Source: Rachycentron canadum | Lineage: Eukaryota > Chordata > Actinopteri > Carangiformes > Rachycentridae | DNA length: 64,000 bases | Direction: 5' to 3' | NCBI GenBank assembly: GCA_038496675.1 | Contig: CM076651.1 | Location: 8,756,899-8,820,898, forward strand | Part shown: positions 48,555 through 61,731 of the stretch, in pieces | Numbering within the stretch: position 1 is the first letter of the stretch | Layout: every line of letters starts with the position of its first letter | Made by a program: the position numbers and the translations under genes | Notes under the pieces: generated by a model | Database searches by the model: none | What the model was told of the DNA's origin: nothing | The model's input: the letters and a program-made list of their open reading frames with translations, nothing else

Positions 48555-49663
48555 CAGTGCATTCAGAAAGTTTTCAGACCCCTTCACTTTGTTCATATTT
48601 TATTGTGTTGCAGCTTTATGCTAAAATCTATTTTCCCCTCATCAGTCGACAATCAATACTTCATAATGACAAAGCGAAAACAGTTTCTATTTAATTATTA
48701 TTGAAATTATTAAAACAGACACTGAAATGTCGCATCAACATAGTGGCCTTCATAATTTTTAAATAGAAGACCAAACTGAGCAATCGATGGAGGCGGCCTT
48801 GGTAAGAGAGGCGAGCAAGAACCCCATACTACTACTACTCTGAATGAGCTCCAGAGATCCTGTGAGGAAAGAAACTTCCAGACAGAAAACCATCACTGCA
48901 GCACTTCACCAATCTAGTCATTATTATTACTAGCCTGAAGCTTCTTTATGGTGAAAGCTTGCAAAAATGCACCTAAAAGGATTTTGAGCAGCAAATTCTC
49001 TGGCCAGATTAAACCAAGATGAACTGTTTGGCTTCAGTTTTAAGAAACTGACCATCCCTATGGTGAAGATTGTGGCAGCATCACGGTGTGGAGGTATTTT
49101 TCAGTCAGGGACAGATCACTTTTGAGGGAAAGTTGAACTGAACAAAGTAAGCAAATGCAGAGATGTACTTCATGAAAAGTTGGTCCAGATCGCTCCGTGC
49201 TTCAGACCAGGCTGAGGACAATGCAGGAGTGGCTTAGGGACAACTCTGTCAATGTCCATGAGTTCCCCAGCCAGAAATCTTCCTTCGACTCAACCAAACA
49301 TGCCTGGGGAGACCTGATCCCCATCTAACCTGACAGAGTTTGAGAGGATCTGCAAAAAGAATTGCAGAAAATCCTCAAATCCAGGTGTGCAGAGCTTTTT
49401 GCATCATATCCAAGAAGACTCAAAGCTGTAATCGCTGCCAAAGGTGCTTCAAGTACTAAGGGGCTGAACACTTTTATCAGTGTGATATATGAGTTTTTCC
49501 TTTTAAACAAATCTGCAGAAATACCTACAATTCTGTCCTTGCTTTGTCATTATGGGGTATTGAGTGTAGCTTGATGAGGAACACAATAAATTTAAACTGT
49601 TTAAGCATCAGGCTACACTATAGCACAATGTAAAAAAAGGCAAAGTGGTCTGAATGCTCTGTA
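48555..49663 (+). mobile_element. Tc1-like DNA transposon, both ends present, internally deleted
   Basis: The left end starts CAGTGCATTCAG near 48555 and continues 'accccttcactttgttcata' and 'cataatgacaaagcg'. The right end reads 'ctttgtcattatggggtatt' to 'ggtctgaatgctctg', followed by TA at 49662-49663. Reverse-complementing the right end aligns with the left, giving diverged inverted repeats of roughly 100 bases. The TA expected at the left target site has mutated (AG). At about 1.1 kb the copy is shorter than the usual 1.5-1.6 kb, because the part between the left inverted repeat and the middle of the transposase DNA-binding domain (around 48760-48780) is missing. It lies in the same orientation as the fragment at 1345-1765. 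Confidence 0.9.
48775..49465 (+). pseudogene. Tc1-like transposase, N-terminally deleted and frameshifted
   Basis: Homology begins at the end of the DNA-binding region ('aaactgagcaatcgatggag', 'gagcaagaaccccat') and continues LNELQRSC, then the DDE domain: 'ttctctggccagattaaacc' where ILWSDET is expected, 'ggtgaagattgtggcagcat' for the GGGS block, 'caggagtggcttagggacaa' and 'ctcaaccaaacatgcctggg' near the NPIEHLW block. It ends with CAELFASYPRRLKAVIAAKG (49380-49445). Stops, frameshifts and loss of the catalytic aspartate context make it non-functional. The last 70 codons are still open, which creates a misleading ORF at 49362-49574. Confidence 0.9.
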
Positions 49664-50333
49664 CAAAGCAGGGAGGGTTTAATTTGAAGATACTAGCTAT
49701 AAAGACCCATATTCCCCACTAAGGAAGTGGTGCTCCCCCTCCAATTACATTTAGATTACAGTGTCGGAACTAGCTGGCGTTAGAGCAATTATTTAAGGAG
49801 GAGTAAAGGTTAGAAAGACTCCCCGGAGTAACTGCATTCAGCATAGTCATTAGCTTGGGAACTAGGGACAACACAATGTATGCTTTATTTTCATTTTCCT
49901 GCTTTTACTCTTACATCCTCTCCATGTTTTGCATGAAGCAACGCAGCAGACTATGATTATTGTGGATCACACTGTTGAAGAGTGCTTAATACAGTATTTT
50001 TCAGCAGCAGTTCATATCATTTTGGTGCAGAAACTGCAACCATTATTCTTATTCACAAAATGATTGATTGATTGATAAAAAATTGCAGCTGTTGTACTTT
50101 GACAAGGCTTGTATTTTGAAACGGTTAATATTTACGAGAGAAGGTTCTATTCATATGTTACTATTTGTTTGTTTGTTGTAAATACTCCCACTTATATTGA
50201 ATAGAAAGCCATCATGGTTTGTTCCTCGCAGAGTGTGTGATAGAAGTGTACTTGCTATTTGCACTCCTCACTCTGCTGAGGAAAAACAAGGTGGAATAAA
50301 ATTTGAGATAAATTGTTTACGATAGTTTCCAAG

Positions 50334-50336
<3 letters not shown>
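49664..50336. other. anonymous sequence
   Basis: No gene or recognised repeat is visible. Confidence 0.5.

Positions 50337-50369
<33 letters not shown>
50337..50369. repeat. (TC)n microsatellite
   Basis: About 16 TC units. Confidence 0.95.
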
Positions 50370-50376
<7 letters not shown>

Positions 50377-50738
50377 CTTTCATACTGTGATGTCTCTCTG
50401 TCATGTTCCATGCGTGACTAGAAAACCCCTCTCTTCTTGAATCACCAATGTTTGTGAGTGTCCCAGAGAGTTAACTGGCAATCTAAAGGGTCTGGCTCAG
50501 ATCAACACTCAAAGTAAACAATGACAGAGTAGCACCAGCTACAATTGATTTAGGATCTTCTGTCAGACACATTGAGTATTAGCATTACGTTTTATAATCA
50601 TGTGTCTGTAAATGGAAGTGCATAAAGAATTAGAAAGTTGTTTAAACTTAAAGAATCGCATGCTCCCGATCGACATAGTTTTCAGAGCCGAGCGGCCCAA
50701 TATATTCACTATGCAAGTTGTGTTGAAAGTGGGCGTCA

Positions 50739-51053
50739 GTGTTTGTTTACGACTTTGATGAGAGGATGAAGTGGAATTATCCCTCTGCTGATGAAAAGTT
50801 TGATGAAGATGAGCATCTCACTCTTGTCCGGTACAAACATTACAAACACAACAGTACAAACATGGAATGGGGGGCAGTGAAGGTCGTCACAGAGCCGGGG
50901 GGATGTCCGATGCATAAAACCTCTGTGGGGACTAGTGGAAACAATATACGACCCACATCTCTTCCAAACAAGATAATGACTCTAGTCTCTCAGTCAAGGT
51001 TAAGTTACAACTCTGGACTGATGCAAGATGAAAAGCAGTGGATTGACACTTAA
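50739..51053 (+). other. unassigned 104-codon open frame
   Basis: The frame is open from a GTG at 50739 (first ATG at 50766) to TAA. It is charged at the start (DEKFDEDEHL), with no signal, membrane or known domain. An acceptor-like 'catagttttcag' at 50685 precedes it, but the matching frame has a TGA shortly before 50739. A GTACAA donor-like site lies inside. Several CpGs are retained at 50680-50920. It may be coding, a decayed element or chance. Confidence 0.15.
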
Positions 51054-54000
51054 AACAAAATTAGCTGGGGATCTTGGCAATATGGATGCACATCTCAGCA
51101 AATAACAGCCATCTGCATTCGGCTGAGCCATAGTATAGATCGTATTTTATATTTGAAAATTTATAAAAAAGGAAATCTAGCGGAGGCTGATTGAATGGAC
51201 CTGATGCAGCTGATAAAATCAATAATAAAACTGCAGCTGTAGCCAACAGGCCTATGTTTACATTTTATAGCCCGAGCTAATTGTATAATGTATTGCAATA
51301 TTGTGAGAACTAGGCACATTTCCAAGCAAAGCTCAGTGCAGTGTTATTTTGTGCATATTACATTTTCCACTAATTTCATATTGGTGTCAATGTTAATTTT
51401 CACTTATCCTAAAGTATTCTATTCAATAGATATTATTTGATTATACCTCATTCTGCTCTGTCTAGGTCCACTTATTGTCAAATGGAGGATGTTAGATTGT
51501 GGTGAGAGCACTGGGTGTCAGGTGTGACAATATGATAAAAGCCTGTGTGGACCTATTTTTTTTCTCCCCCCAGACAGAAAATTGATCAGGAATCATTAAG
51601 GCAATCAGACAGAGAAGCAGAATCGTTAATGGTATTAGTATCAATAAAATCTTATCAATTCCCATCCTTAGTTGTGAGTTTACAGATGGCACGAAGGCTT
51701 GTTATTATGTACCACACTGCTCCTCCCTCTGCGAGTGTTGCTAACAGTCACAACAGATGTCCCGAGCCTCCGACAAAACGTGGGAAGACACACATCCAGC
51801 CTATTTCTCATCGGTGTTGTGACACGAGGACAGCACAGGGGCTGGAGGAGATGGCAACATGACTCTCACACATTGTGTAGTGTGAAAGGATGTTTACAGT
51901 TGAACCAGCTTTACAGTTGAACCAGTGACAGTACGTCCATGGATTCCTGCTCTGATGGGAAATTCTGCTGGTCACACCTCAGTCACAAAAGCCTTTGTAA
52001 AACATGCTTTTAATGCAATCACTGCAGAATCAACACATTGTGCGCAAGTTTGGCAGCTCTGAAGAAGTCTCATAAAGAAAAACATCAACTTATTTTGTGT
52101 CATCAGTGTCAGTTTAAATGCCTTGGAAAATATTTGGTACCAAAACAAAATGCAATTTGGAAAAGGGAATAACCCACCTACCGTCAACTGTAAGCATAAG
52201 AGACCACAGCTCTGTCATACTCAGTCACACAAGGTTATTGTTGCCTCAGACATCTTCATCATCAGGCCCAGACATATTTTACATCTGATGGATTCAGACT
52301 GATGAATGAGATGCACGCACGTCATCAATGGTAAACAGTATGATTTATGAAGGTGATTTCACGCTCTGTTTTCTCTCACACCTCTTCTAACTGCCCTTTA
52401 TTCTGCTCCAATATGTATATAGATTGGAGATGCATGCAAAACTGCTCAAGTAAAGATTTTTTTCAGACATAGCTACAGCAAGAAATGTGACGTATCTTAT
52501 CTCATTGGCTCTTAAGTTTAATATTTAATATTGGTGCTTGGCTTCCTGCATAACAAAGCAGGTAAGCAGGCAATAGAATATGTTAATGTGGAAATAGGTA
52601 TTCAGGAAAACAGCTCCCTCGATAACACTGACTAGAGAGGCAGAGCGAGGGAAAGGAAAAGTGGAGAACAGAGAGGCCTCACTCCACATGCCAGAATAAG
52701 CTTCTTGGAACATTTTCATTTCTCTGTTTCTACAAGTTGCAGTTTCTCCAAACTTTTTCACAACCCCGTGTTGTCTGTGCTCAGAAAGTGTCTTCAAAGC
52801 AACAAAAAAAGGGAATCTTTGTTATGCAATCTGCTATTGTGACACTGAAAAGGGAAAATTGTGTGAGATATGCCAGGATAGTTTCTCACAAAGAGCAAGG
52901 TCAAAGTGTGTGTATCAAGCAGAACTGGGGATGAAATTGGAAACATGCAGTACATGAAGAAATATTAAGATCAAGCATGCATGTTGCACTGAAACAACAG
53001 TGTGACTATCTTTTTGGTATTGTTCGGCTTCCAGGAGATGATGACCGATGCCCTTCAGCAGTGAATTTGCTGCTGACACAGGCACGTTTGCACATCATGG
53101 TATATAATATAAAAAATGTATATGCACGGGTTACACACATACTTAATTACACACACAAACACACACGCAAGGGACAAGTACAGGAAAGAGGTAAGAAAAT
53201 GAGCAGGAAGGAGGGAAGGAAGGATGAGATACCTAATGCTTTCTAATGAAAGTATAAATCAGTATTTGCTCAGAGGGATAAGCAGGACCTAATAGTAATT
53301 AAGGAATTGTCAAGTTCTGTCGAATTCAACTATTGAACTCGGATTAGTAATGAGATGAGATATGAAAATGAGAAAATCAGTGAGTGGGGAGGAAAGGCTG
53401 TGGTTTTACAGAGAATACAAGTGTGCCAGATCAGTAGCTGCAGTAGCAGGAGCTTGGTTTAACTGATTGGCACATATGCTGTTTTGGATGTTAAGTGTGC
53501 TGATGGCAAAGGCATGCAGTTGTTTGTAACGAATTACAGACGTGAGTTGTGCGTCTGTGTTTGTGTTTACTCACACTCCTGGGTTGATTTACCAAGCCAA
53601 CTGCAAATTACTGTCAGAGTCACAACAAACTTGCGCTGCCACATGTTTTCAGCTTAGTGGGGTGTTTATGAACACCGAAGATGTAAATGGGCACACCCAC
53701 AGTGGAATATTTTATATGCGTTACTGTCAATTAAGACCTGGAGCACTGGACTATTTACACTAGAGCAAGTGCATGGTTTCTGCTTGTGAGCCATGTGCTT
53801 CTTTGCACATGGTTGTGTGGGAGTAAATAGTGTTTTATTTGTTAGTTATTGTAACAAAAACGAATAAATTGACACCATAAGTCAATCACCTGCAGTATCT
53901 CTGTTATACTCTAGCCTGTAAAAAATGAATTAAGTGTGAAGACAAAAATTGTCTTTTTCAAACATATACCAAAGTCTTGCCAACTCTCTTTGGCCTAGGT

Positions 54001-56259
54001 CTTAGTCCTAAGTCTTTTTTTAAAAGTTATGGTTTTTATTTGTTCTTCAGTCCTGTAATTTTGTTAAAGCAAACCTCAAGTTTGTGGTTGCCTGTTAAAA
54101 AACTACACTAAACATTTCAAAAATCATTAAGCAAATAAGGAGGTGAGTCAATCATCATCTTCTGTGAGCAACTATATGGAAAAATCTAAATGGAAAAGTG
54201 CAAAAAAAAAGTGCAGTGGAGGAATGGTGGTGGTAAGGTAGGAAAAACCCCACTGTGGTGTTGAACATGCATGTATTTGTTGTTTTCATGTGTGAGGGAG
54301 CTTGTGTTAGGGCTCTCTCTTTGTCTAAATTTTAGAACGAAAGCTCAGGAGCTCAAAATATAATTAGTCAGAAAAGCCAGGACAGCAGCTGTGAATAATT
54401 TAAGATGGCAGTTTATGCAAATGGTCCAAATCTGGGACATGGTGCAGAAGGTGTTAGCATTTTACTGCTGACAGGATGAAACAGAGCTGAGTAGTATATG
54501 AGGTGTACAGTCCATATATGGCCGAAACACTGCCAGCATCACTCCATTAGTTTCACATTTGTTTGGGATGGAAAATGTATCTTTTCACAAGGATGTGATT
54601 CCTCTGTGCGTGGTGTTATAGTGCAATATCTCGTGCTAATGATGCATTTAAGAGGCAAAGAAAGCACTTTGTCGTCAACACCTGGATGTTATGCGACCGT
54701 TCTCGCTTTTATGACTTGAATATGAGACATTTAAATAAATGATATCAGTCACGAATGTTGTGTTTTTGTAGTTGCGATACTCATGAAACACTGAAGTGAT
54801 GGCAGATAGACATATTGCTGTTAGTGCAGGTCATTCTAGATCAGACATTGCAAGGCCTGTTGATGGCTGCAGTCTCTCTCCATGAAGCAGAACAAAGCTG
54901 AGAGACTTCGTAAAACTGAGCACTCACCTCTAGCAGAGAAACATTCAAAGTAAAATTTGATCTAAGGTGAGCTGTTGTCACCATGGCAGCATGGTAAAAG
55001 CACTTTTTCTTCCCCCTTCGAATGCCTCACGGGAGAAAAGTTCGACTTCTGCTTACTTTGCTCAGAGAAGACTACATTAGAGTGTTGAGTAGACTTTATT
55101 ACCTCTCTAATTAGGCTCCAATTATGGAATTTTAATATGCATTATTACATGCAGTACCCGACACACATCACCACCTACTGAATTCATTTGCTGGTGTTTA
55201 GCCATGCTCAGAGAGCTGACAGAATGGAATTCAAAACAGGAGTCAATGAGAGGGAAGAGAGTATGTGTGCACAAATGCAAGATGAAGCAGAGCTACATTT
55301 TTGTTTGATATTCCAGTATTATCGAGCCACTGTCATTTATACGTGGGGGTTGACAGTTTCTGTAACCAGAGACACGGCATATTGGCTGGAAATGTTCAAT
55401 AATTATTGCCCTGTAGCGATCAAGAAGAGTGCTGAGCTTCACCCAGCATAAAGAGGCCATTGTGGCCATGTCTTAGAAGCTGACAACCACATTGATTTGC
55501 ATGAATTGAGCTTATATGCCTATGAAGCTCAGGCACAGCAATGAATCCTTAATCTACTCAATCTTTCCTCCTTTGTTTGTCTGTCTTTGTATCTTTCTTT
55601 TCTTTCACCACCTCACTTTCTCAGTGTTTTAAAACAGCGTTTTCCTCTCCCCGTCTACGCCGCCTTTGTGTCTTGTGCTGTGCTAGTGGTTTTCTCAATT
55701 TGACATTCAAACAGTATCCATAAAATATGCCTCTGCATCACTGCTTTGCCATTACCCAGGAATGCTATTTTGAATTCTAATATGTCAGCAGAAAGAGGTT
55801 AAAAACATCAATACCCATAAATCCCCAATATTTGAATATGGATTGAAGAACAAAGGGACTGACCACAGTAATAACAGCAGCAGGGCTAAACTGTAAGCCA
55901 AAGCAGAAACCCTCTAACTCGACATTGCATGCTATTATCTGTGTGTTTCAAAGCAAGCTGGAGCTGAGTTATAGAGTTTTCTTGAGGATAAATGGATTCC
56001 AAAGCAAGATCCTTCTTCTGCAAACCACTGTAGAATTTACTGTTATAAGTATATTCAGCGATACTGAAATTCGTTTCCACAGGGGGATGCCTTCCCATGA
56101 AAAGGCATTCAAATGAGGGCAGGAGGTAAAGGCAAGAGGGAGAGACTGTTCAGGTGCAGACTAGAATGGTAAGGGTAGAGAAATGATGGAAAAGAGAGAG
56201 CGAGAGAGCACTCTTTGGACCTGGCCTTACAAATACTCACTTGTAGTCACCTGTTCTCT
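51054..56259. other. anonymous intronic or intergenic sequence
   Basis: No gene is supported. It contains a 17-base tandem duplication (51893-51926) and A-rich runs. Open frames at 53542-53763, 54498-54719 and 55188-55451 lack splice support and known motifs. Confidence 0.5.
51893..51926. repeat. 17-base perfect tandem duplication (one end base differs)
   Basis: TTTACAGTTGAACCAG occurs twice in immediate succession, followed by C and then T. Near-identity indicates a recent duplication. Confidence 0.95.
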
Positions 56260-56260
56260 G

Positions 56261-56310
<50 letters not shown>
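56260..56310. repeat. (TC)n microsatellite
   Basis: A TC tract of about 50 bases with a CCC interruption near its start. Confidence 0.95.
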
Positions 56311-56313
<3 letters not shown>

Positions 56314-59300
56314 TCTCTTTGTTTCTCACTCGGCCTTTTCTCTTTATGGCCACTTCACACTCACAACAGGGGGACTATTTGTTTCTCTGAGTGGATTTGC
56401 TTCTCTCAGTGGGCATCTGAGGGGACAGGAACCAGAGTGACAGAATGAGTACACACTTGAGCACACACTTTCTCTCAAACACATTTACAGACAAGTAGCA
56501 ACCAATAAACAGAAAGCGAGATTCGCACGCACAGAACATTTGCACAGAGATACACACATAATAGTACAACAGGAGTCCAGTACTGTGACCCATTCAGCCT
56601 GAAGATTCTTCAGGAGATGAGCATGGCACATCCCAGTTTTTAGCCAGATAAAAGGAGTGTGCCAGAGAAAGATGTGCAAAGAAACATGGAGCGGGAGCAG
56701 AGAGGTGATTCATTGAAGTGGAGACGTTCATTTAAATTTTAGCATTGTAAGGATTGTGATACTGTGTGAAGTGCGCGAATGCCCGGCAATCTGTCTGGCT
56801 GCCTTTCATTCTTACACAAAACATGCCAGTGCCCCTCTCCAAGAAAACATTAAAACGATCCTAGTTTTCAAGAGGAGCTGAGTAATACATATATTCATTT
56901 CCAGACACTAATTTGGCTCAGATGTGAATAAAAATCCAAATATACCTGTATAAAAAGTTGACTTTTTACTACTTTTGATGCACCACATGAAAGCTGTAGA
57001 CCTTCCCACTTAGCAAGAACTAAATTTGAAATCACTTACTAAATGTGACATTGCTGTGCATGAATCTCTGCTCCTGAGGAGTGATGTAATTTAACCCAAT
57101 CTTTATCAATTTGGTAACCTATTTGGATGACAAATATAGATGCCACTGCAGTGACCCTTATACCTCGGCTGTGCTTAATTTACCCAGTCCTATTTGCATA
57201 AAAGGTCATATCCCCACAGTGTAGATATTCTCAAAAAACCTAGGACTTTTATTTAAGAATCTCTTACCACAGTCATTTTATCTGCTATTTTTTATGTATT
57301 TAGCTGATGATCTCAGGACTGACAATGCAGATGGTTTCTCACTCAAGGACAGCTCATAAACTGCTGTTGATGAAAAGATTGATTGTTGGGGAGTTATGAG
57401 TTTAATTTTAATTTACAACATTCAAGACAGATAATCCGTAATGGCCACTGCAGAACTGATGTTGGGGTCTGCTATGGTCAGCCAATAGGAGTACAAATAC
57501 ACGTTTTTTCACTCCTTTAAATTGCACAAATATTATACACACACACACACACACACACATACACACATACGTATGGCCACATGGGTGGGATCAAAGATAT
57601 ATCAAGCTTTTCCTGGGGCAGAGCTCTGCTTCCTGACCCACTCTGCAGTGAGGCCCAGAGGAGCACATCTCTGGTGTACGGGCTGAGTGGGTAATGGGAA
57701 ACGAAGGATGAAATGTGCTACTTTACGTTGCTAGAGTTTGTTAAAGTAAGATTAGGAAGAAAGAACTCTCTCAATACCCCCCAGCCTCCAAACTATATGA
57801 TACATACTTAAAAAAAGGCAAGAAAAGAGCCTTTTCTTTATTATGTCTCCAAAAGTCTAGTTTCAATTCTTTCCCTCGGCAGACTGTCTTAAAATGAGTG
57901 ACAAGATATGGACATGAAAGACCTAGTCAGAAATACGACTTAAAATAAACTGAGTTTAATCTACTGGATTGACTGTAGAGCCACTACATTTTACTGTACA
58001 TTTATTGCTTCAAAGGTTCCATCATAGGATTTGATCATTTTTTCTTTTTAATCATATCACTACTGAGTCATGCAGGCATGGTTGGCACACTGGTGTAACT
58101 CATAGGCCATAATTGTATTTTCTCCCTAAATTGCCCAGAGGAAAGGAACAGTGGCTGGTTGGGGATTAATTCAGTCTAAACTGATTTAAACCCAGTACAT
58201 TTCAGAAGTTGATTAATCATCACCTATGAGCTCTTGATTTTATGTATCCATTAGCTTTTAATATGATTGCCCTCGCAACAACCTGTTTTAGAGACGTAAC
58301 CTTTTCCAAGATTACATTACTTATCTGAGGCAACATGTTGGAGAAAATGGGAAAGAGAGAGTGACTGTGAGCAGAAATGTGGAGGTGTCGCTTTGCCGGT
58401 GCAATCAAATAAAGGTGAAGCCACAGAATCTGATGCTGTTAATATAATGTTTTATGTGCAATGAGGCTAGAATTTTAAGTAGTTTGCTCTAGTTCATGAG
58501 TCTCTTCAACGGTTTTTGAAGCATCTTTTAGATGTTGATGTCAGATTGTTTGTGAGAAAAGATTTTTGTGTTCATCATTCTCATGCGTGTTTGTGTTAGC
58601 GTCAGAAAGCTGGAAATGTGCTGGAACACGCTCAAACTGAGAGTGATCTGGGAGTTAAAGCTACAACGAGGAACAGAGTTTGGTTAAGGCACTCTTCCCC
58701 TGAATAGTGTGTGTGAGGCAGCTCATGCCCACGTTCACAGATCAAACTTCATGTAATAGAAATGTATGAACTACCCCTGGAACTGGAGCTGCATCACAAT
58801 ATACTTCGAGGTGGGCACTAAACATGATTTTCTTTTTGCTTAATCCAGGAATGTTTTGCACAACTGAGACTTTCATCCCAAGAAAACTGACAGAAAAGGT
58901 CCCAAAACAACCTGATTTATGCAAACAATTAGTAGTTCAAGTAGTTCTTATTGTAATCTGATGACAAAGATCCCTTAACCTTAACCATAACATGTAACAA
59001 GCACTAATTTGAACCCAAATAAGATGTTTTCTAACCTTAGCTAAGTCTTAGTATGAACCTACATGAAGCTGTTTCATATGGTTTCTTGGAGTAGATGTCT
59101 TAGCCTCTGTAAGGCCTTTGTCAAGGAGTTGTCTTCCTGTAGATGATATCTAATGCTCCACATTGCTATGCTCACAGAAATCCCATAATTTATTGTGATT
59201 CTTCTAGATCATACATACAAGGAACACACGTGATGAGACAATTATTCTGTCTCAGTGCATTTATCTCCTCTGCTGATACTCACAGAGGCTCCCTTAAATA

Positions 59301-60939
59301 AAATCATTTCCAGTTGTGTATCCGTACCTGTGCCTGAAGGTGCAGGTGAATGCTTCTGTCTGTGTATTGCTGCCCTCACTTAAGTAGGCTGGCTGCTTGC
59401 AGTTTTTTTAAAATGAATAATTTACAATAGGAGGCTGAATTATTAAATAAGAATTATGCTAGTCTTATTCACCTTTAATTAGCGCCTCAGTCCACTAATT
59501 TACCCTCAATTAAGGGTTCACTGAACGACCCGAACCCTGACCTCCACTAACATTATGCCGCCGTTACACTGTCCTTTTCCACATCTAGCTTCGAGCTTCA
59601 TCATTTCATCCCAGCTTTCTCTTCTCCGTCTTCTTTCTCCTTCCATTTTCTTTTCTGGAATGAAAAACATTTTGAATATTTGAGGCTAAATCATAATGAA
59701 GCATAAACGCCATAAGTCAGTTTAATGGGATGATAAGTGGCTGTAATGTTAATTTCAGTTGGAAATATTGAGATTCTCAATAAGTATGTTTTAATGAGCA
59801 ATAGTGGTTCAGCATTTATAGAGTTGACTTTATGATAAACATTTGTAATATCACTTGGTTCGTGATTTCTCCAGACGATCTTTATATGATTGAATGATAA
59901 GAAACAATGTATGAGCTGAACAGCAGATTAAATGTGAGATGGTAATTGAATCGAAACGGACAAATACTGTATCTCTGAAATCCTGCCATCATGTTACAAT
60001 GGGAAAATATTAACATCCCCATGTAGATACGGAGTCAATGAAGCCAGACTAGAAAAACGTAGGATACCCTTGTTCTGCTATGAGGACATCCAGTGGTTAG
60101 GTACTGAGCTCCATCTGCTAAGATAGTTAAGCCTTAGTTAGACCCACATCGTTTACCATGAACAAAACTAAAAGATTTGGAGAGAATGAAATGGTTCTTT
60201 ATGTAAATTGAAAAATCACACGAGAGAAGACTTCTTTTTCAACCGCTAGGTCTCCAAAAAAAAGGGGACAGGGTCAATGAAGTCTCTCAGTTGCTAAACA
60301 CTCAATCTGTATCTATACGTGCGGTATTTCCTGTAAGTATGTTGCACTACACTTGAGAGCGTAACAGCATTCTCTCATTTTTATTTCATAAGGAAACATG
60401 TGGTCATGAATTATAAACCATTTGTATACACATGAATAAATTAGACAGCTGTCCCTGAGCTTTAGTGATTTCTACAACTGACTGTTTCTGAATGCCACCT
60501 GCCTTCAGTTGCCATTGTAGTTAGGAGACAAAAAAATAAACATGCTTAAAATAATCAAAAACAATGACAGATGGTCACTCCATATTACAAAATGTCTGGG
60601 AATCACCGGTCCTGGAATTCAGTTCACCATGAGAGAGAAAAGTCTCACATTTGAGAAGAAGTAACAAGCAAATGGTTTCCATTTTTATTCGATGATTGGA
60701 CCAAGCCCTTAATTTCATATCCAGATTGTCCTACAAACTCACAGTGGGTTACACACTCCTGCGCATCTACTTTCACTTATTGCCTCAGGATGTTTATGTT
60801 TCTTCCCCCAACTGCACTTCAAGATAGCTTTCGTTGTGTACCATTTTCTGATGAGAGCTTCTACCCAGAGAGGAAATGTAGAGCAACAACGTCATCTGAG
60901 TGAGATGAGAATACAGACAATGAGATAGATGAAATGAGA
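56311..60939. other. anonymous intronic or intergenic sequence
   Basis: No gene is supported. A CA tract lies at 57537-57559. The part at 59450-59860, rich in TTAATT-type motifs ('cctttaattagcgcctcagt', 'ctcaattaag'), resembles vertebrate conserved noncoding elements in texture, but conservation cannot be judged from one sequence. Confidence 0.45.
57537..57559. repeat. (AC)n microsatellite
   Basis: About eleven AC units. Confidence 0.9.
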
Positions 60940-60996
60940 TAATGTGAGATAAGATGGACCTTCATTGATCCACCGAAGGGGAAAAATTCAATCTCA
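60940..60996. mobile_element. retroelement-end repeat (GATAAGAT...TTGATCC type)
   Basis: 'gagataagatggaccttcat' followed by 'tgatccaccgaaggggaaaa' and 'attcaat' corresponds to a common fish repeat of the form 'gataagat...ctttattgatcccnnangggaaattc'. In many fish genomes this is the end of non-LTR insertions with a GATAA-type tail. Only the end is present, so orientation and family are not assigned. Confidence 0.6.
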
Positions 60997-61389
60997 TGTC
61001 GAATGTAGTCATCAAAGAATACCTTTCTGTGCAATATCTGTGGTGGGGCCAGTTGTTGCAAGTCTCTGTCAGTAAAGGTTAGAAATACCGGGGTATTGTT
61101 TTAGTTATTCTTATATGGTGCGAACTTAAGCATGTCATAGTAAGAGATGTCGAATGTAGAAGTAACAGATATTTTATTAATTGTATTTTAGCGCTGTTGA
61201 CAGATACAGTACTTCAGTCAGGAAGGAAATACACTCCCTTTTCTCAAAATCTGTCACTTTGCAGCGCCCACCTTTTATCGCTTTCCTTGAGGAAGGCAAA
61301 GTGATAGCGACAGTATGAGCTTCTGGATCACATCTCCAAATATTGGTAGGAAATGTGTTCCAACATGAAGCATTACCAAGAACCTGCAG
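60997..61389. other. anonymous sequence
   Basis: No gene is supported. An imperfect stem ('tatcgctttcctt' against 'aaggcaaagtgata') lies at 61276-61306. Confidence 0.5.
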
Positions 61390-61731
61390 TTGTTAGGCAT
61401 GTGTGCCACCGCTGCTGAACATCTAACACCTATTTCAGTGTACCTTGACATAGCATCCCGCAAGGTGAGACAGACAGACATTCCCACCAGGGCTGTTGTT
61501 ACCACTACGTGTCATTTCATGCGCCTGTCCACTATCACGGTCGACGCAGCAGGGCTTGATGTGATCGTCCTTGGACTCAAGCAGGCAGCTACTTGTTTGA
61601 CCTGCTGTGTCGTGATGCTTCTTTCGGAAACTTCATCTCAACTGTTCCAGTGGCTGGAGGAAGAGCCTGGGTTTGACATCACCTACTGCTGGTTGTCCAG
61701 CTGTTCTGTCTTCATCCCAACTCCTGTTTAA
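61390..61731 (+). other. unassigned 113-codon open frame
   Basis: It opens at a TTG/ATG pair (ATG at 61399) and closes with TAA at 61729-61731. The composition is richer in Cys, Thr and Leu than its surroundings, and the DNA has more GC and CpG than the flanks. A donor-like AAG|GTGAGA at 61465 and an AG at 61389 could define a 75-base phase-0 exon, but the acceptor lacks a pyrimidine tract. The minus strand is also open (61275-61505). No family is recognised. A decayed mobile-element gene is one possibility. Confidence 0.15.

Noticed and set aside
49362..49574. 70-residue frame that looks conserved
   Set aside because: It is the surviving C-terminus of the dead Tc1 transposase, already described as part of that element, not a separate gene.
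52466..52559. Exon-like interval between 'tttttttcag' and CAG|GTAAGC
   Set aside because: Both splice signals are good but all three frames contain stops.
56183..56448. Ser/Leu-rich frames resembling a signal peptide
   Set aside because: They come from the TC microsatellite at 56260-56310, so the hydrophobic run is an artefact.
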